A DNA stretch of 11,673 nucleotides from Sutterella sp. (GCA_019418235.1 DYCH01000073.1:1-11673); one strand, 5' to 3'. Shown: positions 1 through 7,559, counted from the stretch's first letter. Notes: generated from the sequence alone by a model not told the origin. Program-made: numbers and translations.

Positions 1-119
1 ATTTAGCGGGGTTTCAACAGAGATTCAAAATTCCAGTTCTGCCACCCTATTCCACCTGACTGACGTCCAATTGCGATAGGGATAAAATTTTTGGGAAATT
101 CACTCTAAACGGGACGGCG

Positions 120-163
120 CTTCTTATAAGTGGGACACCCCATATTCTTAGGCAGTGGGACAG
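120..163 (-). repeat. Left pair of inverted TGTCCC-n6-TAAGAA repeats
   Basis: Two copies of a roughly 20-bp unit lie at about 120-139 and 144-163. Read on the minus strand, both contain TGTCCC, six variable bases, then TAAGAA. They point opposite to the three copies at 455-524, so together they look like the two ends of one mobile element of about 400 bp. A further partial copy (GGGACG at 111-116) may mark an outer site. Several closely spaced transposase-binding sites at each end are typical of IS21-family elements. Assigning this one to IS21 is an inference. Confidence 0.5.
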
Positions 164-454
164 TAAAATACGTCGTTTAATAAGTAGCTCACTGTGCGTT
201 TATTATTTCAATATGACCATAAAGAAGCTTGATTCTTTATGGGACCGACGGGGAAAACTAAAAAGTTCCCTAGTATTTTCGCGGCGGTTTCCGCGCTGTC
301 GATATTGCCTATTGCTCCCTAGTGGTAAGTGCATACAGCTATTTCTAGAGCCCAAAAGACATAATCAAAGCTCGTGTATTCACGGTAAACATCAACCTCA
401 ACTTTTGTTGATGGATGAGTGCGTTTTTATTGTTCTTTGTTCAATAAATTTAAG

Positions 455-524
455 CTGTCCCAATATTTAAGAATTAGACAACTGTCCCGAATGTTAAGAA
501 AACGCTGTCCCGCAAGTTAAGAAT
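455..524 (+). repeat. Right triplet of direct CTGTCCC-n6-TAAGAA repeats
   Basis: Three direct copies lie at 455-474, 482-501 and 505-524. Each begins CTGTCCC and ends TTAAGAA, with the variation confined mainly to the middle bases. The spacing between unit starts is 27 and 23 bp, close to the 24 bp seen in the inverted pair at the left. A partial CGTCCC copy follows near 529. This is the organisation of a multi-site insertion-sequence end. No transposase lies between the two ends, so the element is either a non-autonomous (MITE-like) derivative or a deletion remnant. Confidence 0.55.
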
Positions 525-686
525 CATCGTCCCTGAAATTACTAAATTCTATTTTTATCAATCGATAGTGAGTTGTTGGGACTTGTTGATATGCCGGGAA
601 GAATAGCTACAATCTCTATTTGCTAATTTCGACTTTACGGTGAGAGATAGCAACGATATGGAAAACATCAAATTTCATACAATTTA

Positions 687-737
687 GAGAAAATGGACTC
701 ATAAGCCTTCGAACAAACATTCGATCTTCATAAGTCC
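687..737 (-). terminator. Probable rho-independent terminator of the YejM-like gene
   Basis: An imperfect long hairpin spans 695-737: GGACT at 695-699 pairs with AGTCC at 733-737, and the TTCGAA region at 708-713 pairs with 720-724 near the tip. Read on the minus strand the hairpin is followed by a T-rich tail (ATTTTCTC, 687-694). It lies about 50 bases beyond the stop codon of the minus-strand gene at 788. Internal mismatches keep the confidence moderate. Confidence 0.5.
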
Positions 738-787
738 GTTTAATACCGTTACGTAAAAAATAAGTTTTCCTAGTGTATATGATTGAT

Positions 788-2656
788 TTAATAAAAACGA
801 CTCATATCCTTAATCGCATCACCTAAATAACTTGGTGGTACTTCATTTTCTAATGGCTGATAATTCTTATCGTAATAACTTAATCCGCCAAGTTTGTTGA
901 CAACAATGATTCGGTCTTTTTCAATAAAGCCAACGTAAGTATATCCGTGAGTAAACACCCAATTACGACGACCTTCTGTTTGCCACAGAGACATTCCGAC
1001 AGAATAATCAGAAGAGGGATTTGTACACCCTAATGCATCACCCATGATCGTTGGAATAATATCTAGTCCAGAAGTCATGTAGTGAACTTGTTGAGCCCTC
1101 TTTCCAGGCCAATGAATCACAAGAGGAACCTTAATTTCAGAATCTGTAAAATTTCCGCCGTGACCCCAATAATTTAATTTTTGATCATTGAAGTTCTCAC
1201 CATGATCTGAACTGATAACAACAATCGTATTATCCAACGATTTAAGTTCCTTTAATTGATTAAGAATTTCATTGATTTGATAGTCAACGTATAAAACGGC
1301 ATTTTTATAACGATTGAAGTATTTTGCGGGATTGAAATCATTATTCAACTCTAAATGATTAATCTCCTCCCAATAAGGGGTGAATTTTTCAAATCCTGAA
1401 TTTTTTGGGAAGCTGTAACCGTGTGCACTATCTAAGAACACAAAACCAAAGTAGGGCTTATTTCCTTTGGTAGCAGATGTGTGCCATTTGAGGAAATCCT
1501 TAACGGCAGATTGATCACGCTCTACCACGTTTTTCCCGTCTGATGTAGTTCGAAGTTGATCGACTGATGCAAAAATAGTTGCGTGAAACTCTGGGTGTGT
1601 TAATGGTGCAGACGCAAAAATCCCTAAATGGTAACCTTGCTGTTGAAGAGTTGTGATTAAGGCAGAAGGCGTTTGACTGGCTAATGCTTGTTTCCAGTAA
1701 CTACCTGGAAGTCCATAGAAAACGGAAAACATCCCTTTTGCGGTGTTGTTGCCACCTGAGTAATGATTCTCAAAACGGATATTTTGTTCGGAAAAATCAT
1801 ACAAATAGGGCATGTTGTTGCGATTAAAGACGTCATATCGTAGAGCATCCACAAAAATAAAAATAATATTTGGCTTACTGCTATTTGACGCTTCACATTG
1901 AATCGGGTTCAACGGATAAACAAGAGTTCCTTGCGGAGCTTCTACTTTAGTTTCGATAGCCTTATCAATTTCTTCTTGAGTGAGAATGCCTGTTTTAAGC
2001 ATGACAGATGTCATCCGAATGGGTCGGTCAAGTGGAATGTAGTCGTGAATTCCGATAATTCGAAACATATTAATTGGGAAGGCGTAGGAATAGACGCAGT
2101 TCACAGTAATGAAAGACATCAAAATAACACTACTGATACAACGGAGTTTGATTTTCTTTTTGCTTAAATAAAGTGAACAAATAGCGTTAACGGAAGAGAT
2201 AAGCATCAAAACCAACGAAATAACAGCAATTTGTACAAGCATTCCAGGTGTTATCTGAACAACTTGCCCGCCCCCAAGTAAAACTATTTGTAACATTGAA
2301 GGCGTGATGTGAAGTCGATACATTTGAAAAACAAAAGTATCTGCTACGATAAAAATCAAAAATAAAGTACTGATCATTACCGTTGATGTAATTGCCGTTT
2401 TTTTGCAATTAAGTAATGCAAATGGAAAGGCAAATAGAGTTGATAGCAGTACGCCAATCAGGAAAAAGTTACCGAAAGAGAATGTATAGTAGTAAGCGTA
2501 CTGATCTAAAGACCAACCGTTGATATTAAATAAAAAGCGGGTTGATATGAGGGTGATTATCAATGAATTGATAATTGCATGAATAATAAAAAAACTGTAC
2601 GAAAGCCGATCTTTTTGTAGTAAAGACCCAATTCGACCTAAAGTGCAAGAGATCAT
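788..2656 (-). CDS. YejM/PbgA (LapC)-like inner-membrane sulfatase-fold protein
   Basis: This 622-residue protein has the layout of the DUF3413-sulfatase (YejM/PbgA/LapC) family. Five hydrophobic segments lie at about 21-43, 55-82, 88-110, 138-164 and 172-193, followed by a periplasmic alkaline-phosphatase-superfamily domain from about residue 261. Visible motifs are FVDALRYD (D270, D275), SGGNNTAKG (T305), SSDHGE (D484, H485) and WGHG (H499). The stretch VPLVIHWPG (510-518) is very like the E. coli protein, which is about 586 residues. In enterics YejM binds LPS or lipid A at the periplasmic face of the inner membrane and restrains LapB/FtsH degradation of LpxC. Whether that role holds here is inference. 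The metal-site DH pair is kept, whereas E. coli YejM (from memory) has lost it. No good ribosome-binding site precedes the ATG; a TATAAT lies about 20 bases upstream. The gene looks monocistronic. Confidence 0.85.
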   Translation of the reverse strand: MISCTLGRIGSLLQKDRLSYSFFIIHAIINSLIITLISTRFLFNINGWSLDQYAYYYTFSFGNFFLIGVLLSTLFAFPFALLNCKKTAITSTVMISTLFLIFIVADTFVFQMYRLHITPSMLQIVLLGGGQVVQITPGMLVQIAVISLVLMLISSVNAICSLYLSKKKIKLRCISSVILMSFITVNCVYSYAFPINMFRIIGIHDYIPLDRPIRMTSVMLKTGILTQEEIDKAIETKVEAPQGTLVYPLNPIQCEASNSSKPNIIFIFVDALRYDVFNRNNMPYLYDFSEQNIRFENHYSGGNNTAKGMFSVFYGLPGSYWKQALASQTPSALITTLQQQGYHLGIFASAPLTHPEFHATIFASVDQLRTTSDGKNVVERDQSAVKDFLKWHTSATKGNKPYFGFVFLDSAHGYSFPKNSGFEKFTPYWEEINHLELNNDFNPAKYFNRYKNAVLYVDYQINEILNQLKELKSLDNTIVVISSDHGENFNDQKLNYWGHGGNFTDSEIKVPLVIHWPGKRAQQVHYMTSGLDIIPTIMGDALGCTNPSSDYSVGMSLWQTEGRRNWVFTHGYTYVGFIEKDRIIVVNKLGGLSYYDKNYQPLENEVPPSYLGDAIKDMSRFY

Positions 2657-2676
2657 AATATTTAGAAGAGTAATCG

Positions 2677-2682
2677 ATTATA
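2677..2682 (-). promoter_or_regulatory. Possible -10 element for the YejM-like gene
   Basis: A perfect TATAAT on the minus strand sits about 20 bases before the start codon at 2656. The expected -35 position (around 2700-2705) does not resemble TTGACA, so this is only a weak candidate promoter and would give a very short leader. Confidence 0.25.
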
Positions 2683-2916
2683 GGCAGAGAGGCACTGCTT
2701 AAGCGTTATTCGTTAGGTTCCGTATTTTACCGTATTAATCAAACAGTTATTTTTATAGAACTGTGATTCTGTCTTATCTGACGCGATGGCAAAATTAGTA
2801 CATATAAAATAGTGAATGCGAAGTTATACTCGATATGACGACATCTGCTGAAATAACCGTATTATCAACGTTAGGCGTTTACCACCCCCTAAAAAGAGGG
2901 GCAACAGTTTGATGTT

Positions 2917-2988
2917 TTGAAAAGAACACAAACCCCAAATACGAATTCCAGTTAATGTAAACATGTCATTTTAGGTGGGGCTTGTGTT
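2917..2988 (-). terminator. Probable terminator of the glycosyltransferase gene
   Basis: Inverted repeat AACACAAaCCCCA (2925-2937) pairs with TGGGGcTTGTGTT (2976-2988) over 13 positions with one mismatch and a loop of 38 bases. On the minus strand it lies just after the stop codon at 3012 and is followed by TTCTTTTC. On the plus strand the second arm runs into five Ts. The long loop lowers confidence. A second hairpin (CCCCT 2886-2890 with AGGGG 2897-2901) follows further on. Confidence 0.4.
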
Positions 2989-3011
2989 TTTCCACATAAT
3001 TTGATGAGATA

Positions 3012-3950
3012 TTACTTTAATAATTCCTTCAGTTTTGCAATGACATCAGAGGGGTCTGGCCAACCTTGCTCATTTCCCATGACAGTTGCGTTAGGATTCC
3101 AAGGCCCCGTGCGCTTAGGATTGGTTACCCCAATCAAAGTTAATTGACGAGATCCTACAGCCGCGGCGACATGGCTGATACCAGAGTCATTGGCAATAAC
3201 AATTTGTGCGTCTTTTGCCAACGCTGCATAAGTTCCCAAATTGGTCGGAGACAAATGACGAGCGTCAGGGCAAGCAACCTTTGCTTCTTCTACTTCATCA
3301 GGAGACGGAAGCACAATCGGTTCAATTCCCATTTCTTTGAGTGGTTGGCAAAGGGTATTCATATGTACCCAGTGCTTGATTTTACCGTGATGAACACCAC
3401 GAGCAATTGGGGCGATGAGGGCATAACGGTCAGAAATACCCAGTTCGGCACGCAAATTTTTAGCACCAGCTAAATGGCGTTGCACGAGTGTTAAACCAAG
3501 TTCCGGAGTGGGTTTATCCCATGCGGGTGTTCCGCCCCATGCCTTAATGGCTTCGTGGGCAACTTTAAAAAAGCGTTCCACTTCATGCACTTCACCCTCG
3601 GGTTGGGGAAGCGACTTATCTAAAAGAAAGAATCGACCGTCCGTACCAAAGCCCGCTGCACGGACACCTGCCAATCGAAATTGCAAGGCGGACGTAAAAG
3701 AATTAGGGAACAATAAACCAAGAGGTCGGTTTAATTGCTTGGACAAATAAGGAAGACGTTTAAAGTCTTCCGTGACATGACCTTCAATGGGGTCAAATCG
3801 CCATCCCATCCCCATCATCAAATCCTCAGCAAAACGCTTGCCTAACAAATAGGGAGTAAAGCCACTGGCGTCCAAGAGGCGCAAAGCAGGTAAAGTCATG
3901 CAACAATCGCCAACGTGGTTGGGGAGGCGACATAAAACGATGGGCTTCAT
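3012..3950 (-). CDS. Glycosyltransferase family 9 (heptosyltransferase-like) protein
   Basis: The 312-residue product resembles GT9 enzymes such as the ADP-heptose:LPS heptosyltransferases WaaC/WaaF and related enzymes, which act at the cytoplasmic face of the inner membrane on the growing LPS core. The N-terminus has PNHVGDCCMTLPALRLL, the usual GT9 start (acceptor-side loop). Around 183-194 is ARGVHHGKIKHW, at the place of the donor-domain PGxxxGxxKRWP motif. At 254-266 is NDSGISHVAAAVG, the typical nucleotide-sugar-binding signature, followed by LIGVTNPKRTGPWNP. The exact sugar and acceptor cannot be read from the sequence. I chose the ATG at 3950 because AAGGA precedes it by about 5 bases. 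An in-frame ATG at 3983 would add 11 residues, but it lacks a ribosome-binding site and precedes the family's usual start. It is divergent from the SIMPL gene. Confidence 0.85.
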   Translation of the reverse strand: MKPIVLCRLPNHVGDCCMTLPALRLLDASGFTPYLLGKRFAEDLMMGMGWRFDPIEGHVTEDFKRLPYLSKQLNRPLGLLFPNSFTSALQFRLAGVRAAGFGTDGRFFLLDKSLPQPEGEVHEVERFFKVAHEAIKAWGGTPAWDKPTPELGLTLVQRHLAGAKNLRAELGISDRYALIAPIARGVHHGKIKHWVHMNTLCQPLKEMGIEPIVLPSPDEVEEAKVACPDARHLSPTNLGTYAALAKDAQIVIANDSGISHVAAAVGSRQLTLIGVTNPKRTGPWNPNATVMGNEQGWPDPSDVIAKLKELLK

Positions 3951-4069
3951 GGGAATCCTTTTTAAATTCTTAAAAACTGTCACACTTACTAATAAGATTT
4001 AATATTTTAACCGATAGATAGTGCTTACAATTAAAGAATAACAGGTTATTTTGTATTGGAGGGTAAGAG

Positions 4070-4810
4070 ATGTCATCTATTAAACCATTAGTTGTCGCCA
4101 CTGCTTTAACATGTGTTATGTCTGTTGCTGTGGCAAATGATCTGAATGGCGTTCAGTTGCAACAAAAAGGCGTCACTTTATCAGTTGTGGGGACGGCTTC
4201 ATTGGTCGTTCCTAATGATCAAGCACAGATGTATTGGCGCACGCAGGCTCAAGCATCGACATTAAAAGATGCTACAGCTCAAGTTATCAAGACAATGAAT
4301 GCGGGCGTTGAAACGCTTAAATCCTTAAATGCAGGGCTAGAACTTCAAACACAAGGCTTTAACTCTTATCCCGTCTATAGTGAAACTAAAGGTGAAAAAG
4401 TGCCGAAGATTATTGCTTGGCGTGTAATGCAAAGTCTTTCTGTTAAAGCAAATGATGTTGCTCAAGTGCCGGTTGTTGTAGAAAAATTGAGCGGTCGCTT
4501 AGAACTTGATCAATTAACGTTCAGTGTTTCAGAAAAAGCCCGAACCACTTATGATGAAAAGCTTGTGCGTATGGCTATTAATGATGCAACAAAACGTGCA
4601 ACGTGGGTGGCTGACTCATTGGGCCGTGAAGCAAAGAAAGTTGAAATGCAAAATTTGCGATTTAGTACAGGAATGATTCCGCGTTCAGAATACGGTCTTA
4701 TGCGAGCTAATGCCAAGATGATGGATGGTGCAGCTGTCGCTCCTGAAATTGAGGCTGGGAACAGTACTTTGAATATGACGGTGACAACGGATGTGTTGAT
4801 TAGGCGTTAA
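4070..4810 (+). CDS. Periplasmic SIMPL-domain (DUF541/YggE-like) protein
   Basis: This 246-residue protein has a Sec signal peptide (lysine at residue 5, hydrophobic core about 7-19, likely cleavage after AVA at residue 22). A single SIMPL/DUF541 domain fills the rest: LSVVGTASLVVPNDQAQMYW near the start, the LKDATAQVIKTMNAGVETLKSL helix, and the ARTTYDEKLVRMAINDATKRATWVADSLGR segment so typical of the family. The length fits YggE and Brucella BP26/OMP28, which are exported oligomeric proteins; YggE has been linked to reduced oxidative stress. The molecular activity is unknown. GGAGGG (4058-4063) precedes the ATG at a good distance. The gene is transcribed alone, divergent from the glycosyltransferase and convergent with the gene at 4882. 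Confidence 0.85.
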   Translation: MSSIKPLVVATALTCVMSVAVANDLNGVQLQQKGVTLSVVGTASLVVPNDQAQMYWRTQAQASTLKDATAQVIKTMNAGVETLKSLNAGLELQTQGFNSYPVYSETKGEKVPKIIAWRVMQSLSVKANDVAQVPVVVEKLSGRLELDQLTFSVSEKARTTYDEKLVRMAINDATKRATWVADSLGREAKKVEMQNLRFSTGMIPRSEYGLMRANAKMMDGAAVAPEIEAGNSTLNMTVTTDVLIRR

Positions 4811-4815
4811 ATGAG

Positions 4816-4848
4816 AACAAGGTAGACGGAATAAATATCTACCTTGTT
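4816..4848. terminator. Bidirectional terminator hairpin between convergent genes
   Basis: AACAAGGTAGA (4816-4826) and TCTACCTTGTT (4838-4848) form a perfect 11-bp stem with an 11-base loop, starting five bases after the SIMPL stop codon. The tails are only mildly T-rich (TTAGTT on the plus strand). It lies between two converging genes and can serve both. Confidence 0.6.
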
Positions 4849-4881
4849 TAGTTAAATCATACTGAAGGAATATTTGGAAGT

Positions 4882-5709
4882 TTAGCGCTTTGGTAAGCAA
4901 CGATCTGTGTACAAAAGAGTACCGTGCGGTAGATTGACGTTTTCGCAATCGTTGTCAGTTAAGACCATTGCTGTGTGTCCTGATTCTATAGCCCATTGGC
5001 GAAGATCGGAATTTTGTTTCCAATAACTTTGACCAATCACAGACAGTGTAGCTTTATGTTCACGAAGCTCTGTTGGACTACCTAAGAAAGTTGGATACCA
5101 AATACCAGCCTTCAGCGCTCGATAGTATTGTGTAGGCATAAATGTTTCGACAATTAATTGCTGAGGCAATGGGAATTGTTCAAGCATAGCTTCGTATGCA
5201 CGCGATTTATCTGTTACTAAATAAACATCTGGGTGATTTTTCAAAATTTCGTAGATATCCCGTAAAAAAAGGGGCGTGTATTTACCATCAATTTTTGATT
5301 TACGGACCTGTGCATTGGTTGGGGGAATGTGACCAATGTCAAGCAAATCTGTGCGTTCTCTAAATTCTCGGGTAGAGTGAGCACCGAACAATTCACCTTC
5401 TATCGTTTCTTTAAAGTCAATTTCAATGAATTTGTAGCCTAATGCAATACTTTGAAGAAAGGCTTCGCGAGAGTTTGTGTATTTGATGCCGTCAACTTCT
5501 CCTCCGGCATGCGCAATCATTTCAGGAGCCCCAATTTTGTGCGATTCCGGTAAAGAATGAGGAGGAATAAATTCTTCAAAACCATATTTCACTAACCAAT
5601 AATCAATAGGGTTGTAACGATCCCATGTACGGTGTAAGTTAATTGCCGCTACTGTAAGTAATACAAAGAGAATAAGAGAGAGTGTAAATTTCAAGACTTT
5701 CTTCGACAT
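4882..5709 (-). CDS. Membrane-anchored GDPD-like (PLC-like phosphodiesterase fold) protein
   Basis: This 275-residue protein starts with a positively charged stub and one hydrophobic segment (about 7-23), with no obvious cleavage site, so it is probably an inner-membrane anchor with the catalytic domain in the periplasm. From residue 64 it follows the glycerophosphodiester phosphodiesterase barrel: MIAHAGG (H67), TNSREAF at the position of PENTLAAF, FIEIDFK (E96, D98, metal-ligand pair) and GAHSTREF (H111, second histidine). Later come YTPLFLRDIYEIL and VYLVTDKS. The canonical HRG arginine and PENT glutamate are replaced, and the third metal-ligand region reads VTDK. This matches a divergent HAGG/VTDK subfamily rather than GlpQ or UgpQ, so the substrate is unknown. 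No strong ribosome-binding site is seen before the ATG. It converges on the SIMPL gene. Confidence 0.7.
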   Translation of the reverse strand: MSKKVLKFTLSLILFVLLTVAAINLHRTWDRYNPIDYWLVKYGFEEFIPPHSLPESHKIGAPEMIAHAGGEVDGIKYTNSREAFLQSIALGYKFIEIDFKETIEGELFGAHSTREFRERTDLLDIGHIPPTNAQVRKSKIDGKYTPLFLRDIYEILKNHPDVYLVTDKSRAYEAMLEQFPLPQQLIVETFMPTQYYRALKAGIWYPTFLGSPTELREHKATLSVIGQSYWKQNSDLRQWAIESGHTAMVLTDNDCENVNLPHGTLLYTDRCLPKR

Positions 5710-6022
5710 TATTGAAGTGACCGATTTTGATAATTGATGAAAACGTTATCGTCTTGAGGGGAATTAATTTTTAGGGATGTGTATTAAGATATTTTTTGTG
5801 ATTGTATCTGGATTCTGTTTAAATAGGGACTTTGTGATTGATAATGACTCAAGATCGTTTTCTGATTAGAGCGACTATCCTTACAAAAAAAATCGATAAA
5901 TAGATATTTGTATTGAGACAAATGTGTAAGAAACTACATCCAATTCATTTGTTAAAAACAGATAATTGAACGAATAGCGTAAAATACATTAGATTGTCTT
6001 ATTGTTCGTGGAGCAAATAGAA
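5710..6022. other. Divergent intergenic region upstream of psd
   Basis: This AT-rich stretch separates the minus-strand GDPD-like gene from psd and must hold both promoters. The best plus-strand candidates are TTGAAC (5966-5971) with TAGATT (5990-5995) at 18 bp, or a lone TAAAAT (5980-5985). Neither is strong. A hairpin with arms ACAAATG (5918-5924) and CATTTGT (5946-5952) is of unknown meaning. I see no gene, no RNA gene and no recognisable riboswitch. Confidence 0.35.
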
Positions 6023-6682
6023 GTGAATCCGAACTATCCTCATCCGATTTTAGCCCGTGAGGGTTGGCCCTTTATTGCAGCAACTTTTTTGTTAGCTGCT
6101 TTGTGGACGTCCTTTGTGGGATTTGGCTTTATTGCTGCGGTGTTGTGGGTCCTTTTCATTTTGGTTACCCAATTCTTCCGTGATCCGGCTCGTGAAGTGC
6201 CGGCTATGGCTGATGCCGTTATTTGCCCTGTTGACGGTCGTGTGATTAAGGTTGAAGAAACGGTCAATCCTTACACACAAGAAAATGCGTTGATGATCAG
6301 CGTTTTCATGAACATCTTTAATGTTCACAGCCAACGCTCTCCTGTGAACGGTGTGATTGAAGACGTTCAATACTATCCCGGCAAGTTCTTCAATGCTGAC
6401 TTGGATAAGGCTAGCACGGAAAATGAACGCAATGCTGTGATTGCCCGTTTAGATGACGGCACCCGTATTACGTTTGTCCAAGTGGCAGGTCTTGTCGCTC
6501 GCCGTATTCTTTGCTACGTGCAAAAGGGTGATGAACTTCACAAAGGCCAACGTTATGGTTTTATTCGTTTCGGCAGTCGTGTTGACGTTTACCTTCCCTT
6601 AGATGCCACGCCTTGCGTGACGATTGGTGAAAAGGTGTTGGGTACCGAAACGGTTTTGGCCAAGTTAGCTCCCAAGGCTTAA
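6023..6682 (+). CDS. psd: Phosphatidylserine decarboxylase proenzyme
   Basis: This enzyme decarboxylates phosphatidylserine to phosphatidylethanolamine at the inner membrane. The 219-residue protein is the short form found in many betaproteobacteria. Its N-terminus (NPNYPHPILAREGWPFI) is typical, followed by a hydrophobic hairpin at about 17-50. The proposed catalytic triad is visible: D71 in CPVDGRV, H102 in NVHSQRSP, and S185 in RFGSRVDVYLP. Self-cleavage between G184 and S185 turns the serine into the pyruvoyl group of the small alpha subunit. I place the start at GTG 6023 because GGAG (6010-6013) lies 9 bases before it and the protein start then matches the family. Upstream in-frame TTG 6002 and GTG 6008 would add 7 or 5 residues. 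pssA follows after 30 bases, so the two form an operon. Confidence 0.93.
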   Translation: MNPNYPHPILAREGWPFIAATFLLAALWTSFVGFGFIAAVLWVLFILVTQFFRDPAREVPAMADAVICPVDGRVIKVEETVNPYTQENALMISVFMNIFNVHSQRSPVNGVIEDVQYYPGKFFNADLDKASTENERNAVIARLDDGTRITFVQVAGLVARRILCYVQKGDELHKGQRYGFIRFGSRVDVYLPLDATPCVTIGEKVLGTETVLAKLAPKA

Positions 6683-6712
6683 AGAATAATTAAAAAAGGA
6701 CTCTGTTTAATC

Positions 6713-7513
6713 ATGAGAAAGATTCGTCGTTCTGCACGCACCAATATGCAAGCTCGCATTAAGGAAGCTCGTGCTCGCAGTATTTACTTATTGCCGAACT
6801 CCTTTACGATGGCTTCGCTTTTCTGTGCCTTTTGGGGCGTGGCTCAAGCGATGGCCGGTGACTTTGGCATTGCTGCTGCCGTTATTTTCTTATCCATGCT
6901 CTTAGACGGTATGGACGGTCGCGTGGCTCGTTTGACGCACACGCAAAGTACATTTGGTGAACAGTTTGACTCCATTGCGGACATGACGGCTTTTGGTGTC
7001 TGCCCGGCTTTGATTGCCTATGAATTTGCATTAAAGGATTTAGGCAACTTCGGTTGGGCCGCTGCTTTCATTTATTGTGCTGGTGCCGCTATTCGTTTGG
7101 CTCGCTTTAACGCTAATATCGGTGTGATTGATAAGGGCTTTTTCCAAGGTTTAGCAAGCCCCGCCGGTGCTGCATTAGTGATGGGTTTTGTTTGGTTGGC
7201 TTCTGCCGGTCAAATCTCTCCTTGGATGACGCAATACGTGCCCGAAATCACGGCTGCATTGTCGATCTATGCCGGTGTCACGATGGTTTCCAATGCGCCG
7301 TTCTTTAGCGGCAAGAACATGGGCTTTGTCCGCACGATCCCGTTCTGGGTTGTGTTGGTGGCAAGTGCTCTCTTAATTGCCTTCTCCAGCAATCCGACCT
7401 TATCCCTTTTTATCTTGTTCTGTGGCTACGCCATCAGCGGTTACATCTACGAGATCTATCTTTGGGTTCGAGGTTTGCCTAATCCGGTTAAGCCTGTTCG
7501 CGACGCAGAGTAA
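6713..7513 (+). CDS. pssA: CDP-diacylglycerol-serine O-phosphatidyltransferase
   Basis: PssA makes phosphatidylserine from CDP-diacylglycerol and L-serine, the step before Psd. The 266-residue protein has a basic cytoplasmic N-terminus (about 1-23), then YLLPNSFTMASLFCAFWG, the usual start of the family's first membrane helix. The complete CDP-alcohol phosphatidyltransferase signature follows: D65, D68-G69, A72-R73, G82, D86 and D90. Further hydrophobic segments lie in the remainder to about residue 250, consistent with the integral-membrane type II enzyme rather than the soluble PssA of E. coli. The AAGGA at 6696-6700 is 12 bases from the ATG, a little far, but no better start exists. Codon use favours CGT, GGT and GCT, as in psd. 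It is second in the operon and is followed by a terminator. Confidence 0.93.
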   Translation: MRKIRRSARTNMQARIKEARARSIYLLPNSFTMASLFCAFWGVAQAMAGDFGIAAAVIFLSMLLDGMDGRVARLTHTQSTFGEQFDSIADMTAFGVCPALIAYEFALKDLGNFGWAAAFIYCAGAAIRLARFNANIGVIDKGFFQGLASPAGAALVMGFVWLASAGQISPWMTQYVPEITAALSIYAGVTMVSNAPFFSGKNMGFVRTIPFWVVLVASALLIAFSSNPTLSLFILFCGYAISGYIYEIYLWVRGLPNPVKPVRDAE

Positions 7514-7533
7514 TATAGTGAGATATCGAAGAG

Positions 7534-7559
7534 GGATCAGTAAAAAACTGGTCCTTTTT
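7534..7559 (+). terminator. Rho-independent terminator of the psd-pssA operon
   Basis: GGATCAGT (7534-7541) pairs with ACTGGTCC (7547-7554) through an 8-bp stem with one G-U pair and a five-base A loop. TTTTT (7555-7559) follows at once. It lies 20 bases after the pssA stop codon. Confidence 0.85.

Larger units (their letters stand above)
1..787. other. Gene-poor region with degenerate insertion-element ends
   Basis: I see no credible gene in this stretch. The only ATG-started open frame of any length (213-470, 85 codons) has no recognisable motif and lies entirely between two sets of inverted repeats, so it is probably non-coding or remnant. What the stretch holds is five copies of a TGTCCC-n6-TAAGAA repeat (120-163 and 455-524, annotated separately), a small hairpin with arms at 390-396 and 407-413, and a probable terminator for the minus-strand gene to the right (687-737). 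A reading frame open at the left edge (2-79, plus) could be the last 25 codons of a gene outside the window, but nothing in it is recognisable. Confidence 0.5.
2657..3011. other. Intergenic region between two minus-strand genes
   Basis: I see no gene here. The region holds the possible -10 of the YejM-like gene at its left, a short hairpin with arms ACAGTT (2743-2748) and AACTGT (2759-2764), a C/G-rich hairpin at 2886-2901, and the long inverted repeat 2925-2988, which is the likely terminator of the glycosyltransferase gene. The motifs CGTTAGG and CCGTATTA each occur twice (about 2711-2737 and 2857-2876), without a clear meaning. Confidence 0.4.

Noticed and set aside
1..79. Plus-strand frame open at the left edge, and GTGGCAG/GTGGAAT motifs on the minus strand at about 38-55
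   Set aside because: The 25 codons match nothing I know. The motifs recall repeats at some IS ends, but with one partial copy at the window edge the evidence is too thin to annotate.
213..470. 85-codon open frame inside the insertion-like element
   Set aside because: It has no recognisable motif or ribosome-binding site and ends inside the right-hand terminal repeats. The shifted frames show no transposase remnant that I can defend.
455..524. Possible CRISPR-like array of three repeats
   Set aside because: The spacers are only 3-7 bases, the repeats vary internally, and inverted copies exist at 120-163. This fits transposon ends, not CRISPR.
3951..3983. Upstream ATG for the glycosyltransferase
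   Set aside because: It would add 11 residues with no family match. AAGGA correctly placed before ATG 3950 supports the shorter protein.
6002..6022. TTG or GTG starts upstream for psd
   Set aside because: The family's proteins begin close to NYPHPI.AREGWPF, and GGAG at 6010-6013 fits the GTG at 6023 and would lie inside the longer versions.
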